In this document: positions 32,515 to 35,445 of the stretch, piece by piece
How the letters are laid out: every line of letters starts with the position of its first letter
How positions within the stretch are numbered: position 1 is the first letter of the stretch
NCBI GenBank assembly: GCA_020431825.1
Contig: JAGQHN010000047.1
Location: forward strand, 1-35,445
Direction: 5' to 3'
Length of the DNA: 35,445 bases
From: Trueperaceae bacterium
GTDB lineage: Bacteria > Deinococcota > Deinococci > Deinococcales > Trueperaceae
The notes under the pieces: generated by a model
The model's input: the letters and a program-made list of their open reading frames with translations, nothing else
Database searches by the model: none
Told to the model about the DNA's origin: nothing
Program-made: the position numbers and the translations under genes

Positions 32515-34086
32515 ATGCCAGACATTACCCTGACCACCGACCTAAAACCAGAGTACGAAGCCATTCTCACGCCAGACGCCCTGCAATTCGCAGCCAAATT
32601 ACATCTGGCGCTAAAAGACAGACGTGCAAGCTTGCTAGCCAAAAGAGAGGAAAGACAGGCTTTTTTTGATGCTGGTGGTTTGCCAGACTTTTTACCAGAG
32701 ACTGCGGCAATTCGTGAGACAGAGTGGAAAGTAGCTCCAGCCCCGGCTGATCTCAATGACCGCCGCGTAGAAATAACCGGACCTCTCGACAGAAAAATGA
32801 TGATCAATGCGCTAAATAGTGGTGCCAAAGTCTTTATGGCAGACGCCGAAGACAGCATGTCTCCTAATTGGGACAATGTGATGCAAGGGCAACTAAATTT
32901 GCGTGATGCGGTCAGAAAGACCATCGGCTTTGTAGATGAGGATAGGGGCAAAACGTATGCGCTAAACGACAAAGACATTGCAACGTTGCTCCTCAGGCCA
33001 AGAGGCTGGCACCTGAATGAAAAGCACGTTTTGGTGGACGGTGAAGAGATCAGTGGGGGGATTTTTGACTTTGCCCTTTATATGTACCACAATGCCAAAT
33101 ACTTGCTCGAGAATGGTAGTGGGCCTTATTTCTACTTACCCAAGCTCGAGTCTCACCTGGAAGCCAGACTCTGGAATGATGCCTTTGTGTTAGCGCAAAC
33201 CGAACTTGGTCTTCCTCAGGGCAGCATACGTGCCACCGTGCTGATAGAAACCATTCTGGCAGCTTTTGAAATGGACGAGATTCTCTATGAGCTTAGAGAG
33301 CACATGTCAGGTCTCAATGCAGGTCGCTGGGACTATATCTTTAACTTTATAAAGAAATTAAGGAATCACTCTGACAAAACCCTGCCTGACCGCGCTCAAG
33401 TCACCATGACCGTACCCTTTATGCGGGCGTACGCTGAACTTCTGGTTAAAACCTGTCACCGGCGCGGCGCCCATGCTATAGGCGGAATGGCAGCTTTTAT
33501 CCCAAGTCGGCGAGACGAAGAGGTCAATAAAAAGGCATTCAGTAATGTTCTGGCGGATAAGCGCCGGGAGGCCAGTCAGGGTTATGACGGCACCTGGGTT
33601 GCCCACCCTGATCTGGTGCCGGTGGCCAAGCAGGCCTTTGATGAAGTGCTGGGCGATAAACCTAATCAAAAAGATAATCTCCGAACTGACCTGGAAGTAG
33701 GTCAGGCAGACTTGCTTAATACTCGGTTTGACTCGAGCATCACAGAAGGAGGGGTACGCATGAACATCGATGTGGGCATTCAGTACCTTAACTCCTGGCT
33801 AAATGGCAATGGTGCTGCTGCTATCTATAACCTGATGGAAGATGCTGCCACCGCCGAGATTAGTCGGGCGCAGCTCTGGCAATGGATAAAGAATGGGTCA
33901 ACACTTGACGACGGTCGCTCGGTAAGTACGGAAATGTATAAAGAGATTCGCGATGAGGAGCTAGCCCGCCTGAAAGCAGAGTACGGTGAAAGTCGTTTTG
34001 ACGAAGCCGCTGATATTATGAACCAACTCATTCTTACGGACGATTTCATCAGCTTTTTGACCCTGCCCGCCTATGAGCATATCTAA
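32515..34086 (+). CDS. aceB: Malate synthase A
   Basis: This condenses glyoxylate with acetyl-CoA to malate, the second step of the glyoxylate shunt. It has 523 aa, the usual size of isoform A. Signature elements are [84 protein letters not shown] and, near the end, [50 protein letters not shown] 7 nt upstream supports the ATG. Isocitrate lyase is not in the window. The stop overlaps the MOSC gene start by one base, so they are cotranscribed. Confidence 0.97.
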   Translation: MPDITLTTDLKPEYEAILTPDALQFAAKLHLALKDRRASLLAKREERQAFFDAGGLPDFLPETAAIRETEWKVAPAPADLNDRRVEITGPLDRKMMINALNSGAKVFMADAEDSMSPNWDNVMQGQLNLRDAVRKTIGFVDEDRGKTYALNDKDIATLLLRPRGWHLNEKHVLVDGEEISGGIFDFALYMYHNAKYLLENGSGPYFYLPKLESHLEARLWNDAFVLAQTELGLPQGSIRATVLIETILAAFEMDEILYELREHMSGLNAGRWDYIFNFIKKLRNHSDKTLPDRAQVTMTVPFMRAYAELLVKTCHRRGAHAIGGMAAFIPSRRDEEVNKKAFSNVLADKRREASQGYDGTWVAHPDLVPVAKQAFDEVLGDKPNQKDNLRTDLEVGQADLLNTRFDSSITEGGVRMNIDVGIQYLNSWLNGNGAAAIYNLMEDAATAEISRAQLWQWIKNGSTLDDGRSVSTEMYKEIRDEELARLKAEYGESRFDEAADIMNQLILTDDFISFLTLPAYEHI

Positions 34087-34607
34087 TGCAAACCATAAAA
34101 GAACTTACTGAGCGCTTTTACAAGGACGGCAGGCTCGAGCACATTCTGGTGAGAAGCGAACACCGCGGGGAGATTTCTGAACTAGAAGAAACGCAGGCAA
34201 TAGAAGGTGTCGGCCTTGCAGGAGACCACCGAGACGGTAAAAAACCAAACCCCAGGGCCAAAAGGCAGGTCACGCTCATTCAACTGGAAGACCTTGAAAC
34301 GGTAGCCAAACTGCTTGGTTTAGCAGCACTCGAGCCTTCTCTAACCCGGCGTAATCTGGTCATCTCAGGCATAAATCTAAAGGCGCTAAAAGACCGAAAA
34401 TTTAAGATTGGCAATGCAGTTTTTGAAGCAACCGGACTGTGCCACCCCTGCTCGAGGATGGAAGAAAATCTGGGCAGGGGCGGCTATAATGCCATGCGTG
34501 GACACGGCGGCCTGACCGCTCGAGTTCTGCAAAGTGGCTTAATTCGTCAGGGAGACGCACTTTCACCACTGACAGATGATCAAATCGGTAGCAAGTCAAC
34601 GTTATAA
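34086..34607 (+). CDS. MOSC domain protein
   Basis: This 173-aa protein of the MOSC (molybdenum cofactor sulfurase C-terminal) family has a beta-barrel with the expected GVGLAGDH near residue 40, ITLIQLEDLE-type strand (VTLIQLEDLETV), RRNLVISGINL, and the conserved Cys in TGLCHPCSRMEE. MOSC proteins handle sulfur or bind Moco-like pterins, in line with the nearby XdhC. It is translationally coupled to malate synthase (shared TAATG), an uncommon pairing with no obvious metabolic reason. Confidence 0.9.
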   Translation: MQTIKELTERFYKDGRLEHILVRSEHRGEISELEETQAIEGVGLAGDHRDGKKPNPRAKRQVTLIQLEDLETVAKLLGLAALEPSLTRRNLVISGINLKALKDRKFKIGNAVFEATGLCHPCSRMEENLGRGGYNAMRGHGGLTARVLQSGLIRQGDALSPLTDDQIGSKSTL

Positions 34608-34613
34608 CTTACA

Positions 34614-35249
34614 ATGAGTCAGGCAAAAGATGTTCTTCAAACCTATCAAAAATACTATGTTGATAGAGACTATGAACAAGTAGATTTGTTTCAATTGTTA
34701 AAGAGCGAGTTTGCAATCAGTCACGTCATTTATCCTGGAAGTTTCGTCCATATCTCTCCTTCTTTTATCTTTCAAAAGGTGAGTTATATTGATTCAGATA
34801 AAAATGCCAAATTGTTTTTTCAACAAGAACAGCAAGTACAAGCCCTTATCGAAGGGCGAAAACACTATCAAGAAACACCTAGCATCAGTTTCTACAGTGT
34901 GGATTACAACAGAACGATAAGCGAGCTTGTAGATTCTTGTGATTTATTACTATCACAGTACGCAGGTTTTATTTCAGAGTCTTGTAAGGCATATCTAAAA
35001 ATAGGCGGCTTACTGTTAGTCAACAATAGCCATGCTGACGCAGGTTTAGCGGCTCTTGACAAAGACTATAAGCTTATAGCCACTGTTCATAGAAATAAAG
35101 CTAGGTACCGCATCTCCTATTCTGATTTAGAGGCTTATTTTGTGGCAAAAGGTAGGACGCACTTGAGCAAAGACTACCTTCATACGTTAGGTCGTGGGGT
35201 TGGCTACACCAAGACGGCTCCTTTATATCTTTTTCGCAGAGTGTCGTGA
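34614..35249 (+). CDS. Uncharacterised protein, possibly methyltransferase-like; atypical composition
   Basis: This 211-aa cytoplasmic protein has no recognised family name. The layout HVIYPGSFVHISPSFIF, then VSYIDSDKNAKLFF, then CDLLLSQYAGF, then YLKIGGLLLVNNSHADA reads like a Rossmann-type class I methyltransferase skeleton, with the usual glycine motif I replaced by YPGSF, but this is inference. The gene is AT-rich, uses A/T-ending codons and has no CTCGAG, unlike its neighbours, suggesting recent transfer. ATG 34614 lacks a Shine-Dalgarno; TATAAC (34603-34608) ends 5 nt upstream, so it may be leaderless. Confidence 0.8.
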   Translation: MSQAKDVLQTYQKYYVDRDYEQVDLFQLLKSEFAISHVIYPGSFVHISPSFIFQKVSYIDSDKNAKLFFQQEQQVQALIEGRKHYQETPSISFYSVDYNRTISELVDSCDLLLSQYAGFISESCKAYLKIGGLLLVNNSHADAGLAALDKDYKLIATVHRNKARYRISYSDLEAYFVAKGRTHLSKDYLHTLGRGVGYTKTAPLYLFRRVS

Positions 35250-35445
35250 TGCAATATCATTTAGCACACGGAGCTTACTTTTTGAACCTATAGGCACTTA
35301 TACCAAACTGCCATTTTAATGTCGTAAAAGAAAATAAAAATTGCTCATAGGAACGTACTCTAAGATGACTGTGACTGTGACATCGTTCAAGAATTTCTGT
35401 TTTCGGGTTTAATAACGGTTTCCGATAATATCCCTAATGAAATAA
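35250..35445. other. AT-rich end of window
   Basis: 196 nt follow the last gene. The sequence is AT-rich, carries no CTCGAG and shows no frame longer than a few codons with a start. No terminator hairpin is seen. Confidence 0.4.

Overview
The window looks like ordinary chromosome from a bacterium of the Deinococcota (Deinococcus-Thermus), probably a lineage of moderate GC rather than a high-GC Deinococcus or Truepera. The evidence is by family recognition only: a homoisocitrate dehydrogenase very like the Thermus enzyme of alpha-aminoadipate lysine synthesis, a DnaJ gene followed directly by an HspR-type MerR regulator, several promoters that sit right at start codons with no Shine-Dalgarno (leaderless style, common in Deinococcus), and secreted beta-barrel-like proteins that fit a two-membrane envelope. 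No rRNA, prophage, insertion sequence or CRISPR array was seen.

Layout. 1-7.2 kb: a glutamine synthetase family gene (minus), a two-domain sulfurtransferase, a small lipoprotein, dnaJ-hspR, an unknown gene, a coiled-coil zinc-ribbon gene and a secreted TPR protein; a 66-bp repeat lies in inverted orientation at both outer edges of this block (1-66 and 7127-7192). 7.2-10.5 kb: two beta-barrel-like secreted proteins, an acetyltransferase-like gene, a four-helix membrane protein and an HNH nuclease with an unclear start. 10.8-14.2 kb: the sdhCDAB succinate dehydrogenase operon (minus). 14.4-15.5 kb: five tRNA genes (Pro, Gly, Arg, His, Leu) on plus and tRNA-Val on minus, with hairpins in every spacer and a possible small RNA. 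15.6-23.3 kb: DCC-family protein, ilvD, MFS transporter, a membrane GGDEF protein, an rrf2/iscR-like regulator with a cysteine desulfurase, and rpmB. 23.8-30.9 kb: LytM-like membrane protein, AI-2E family permease, EcsC/DUF697-like protein, DUF4388 protein, homoisocitrate dehydrogenase, ftsX and an EnvC-like coiled-coil protein. 31.1-35.4 kb: XdhC-like protein and a guanine-deaminase-like enzyme, malate synthase A with a MOSC protein, and an AT-rich unknown gene.

How the genes fit together: sdhCDAB and malate synthase belong to the TCA/glyoxylate network; rrf2 plus cysteine desulfurase form a small Fe-S supply unit that would serve SdhB and IlvD; ftsX plus the EnvC-like gene form a division/cell-wall-hydrolase control pair; XdhC and the deaminase point to purine breakdown.

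The most striking signal is not a gene. The palindrome CTCGAG occurs about 85 times by hand count (about 8 expected by base composition), spread through genes in all three reading frames, spacers and a terminator stem, on a scale reminiscent of the cyanobacterial HIP1 palindrome. It is missing from the last 0.9 kb, where an AT-rich gene looks recently acquired. Other items worth checking are the paired 66-bp repeat, a perfect 42-bp palindrome between tRNA genes, a sdhB ribosome-binding site apparently bridged by a hairpin, a terminator-like leader hairpin, and two small tandem duplications just upstream of start codons.
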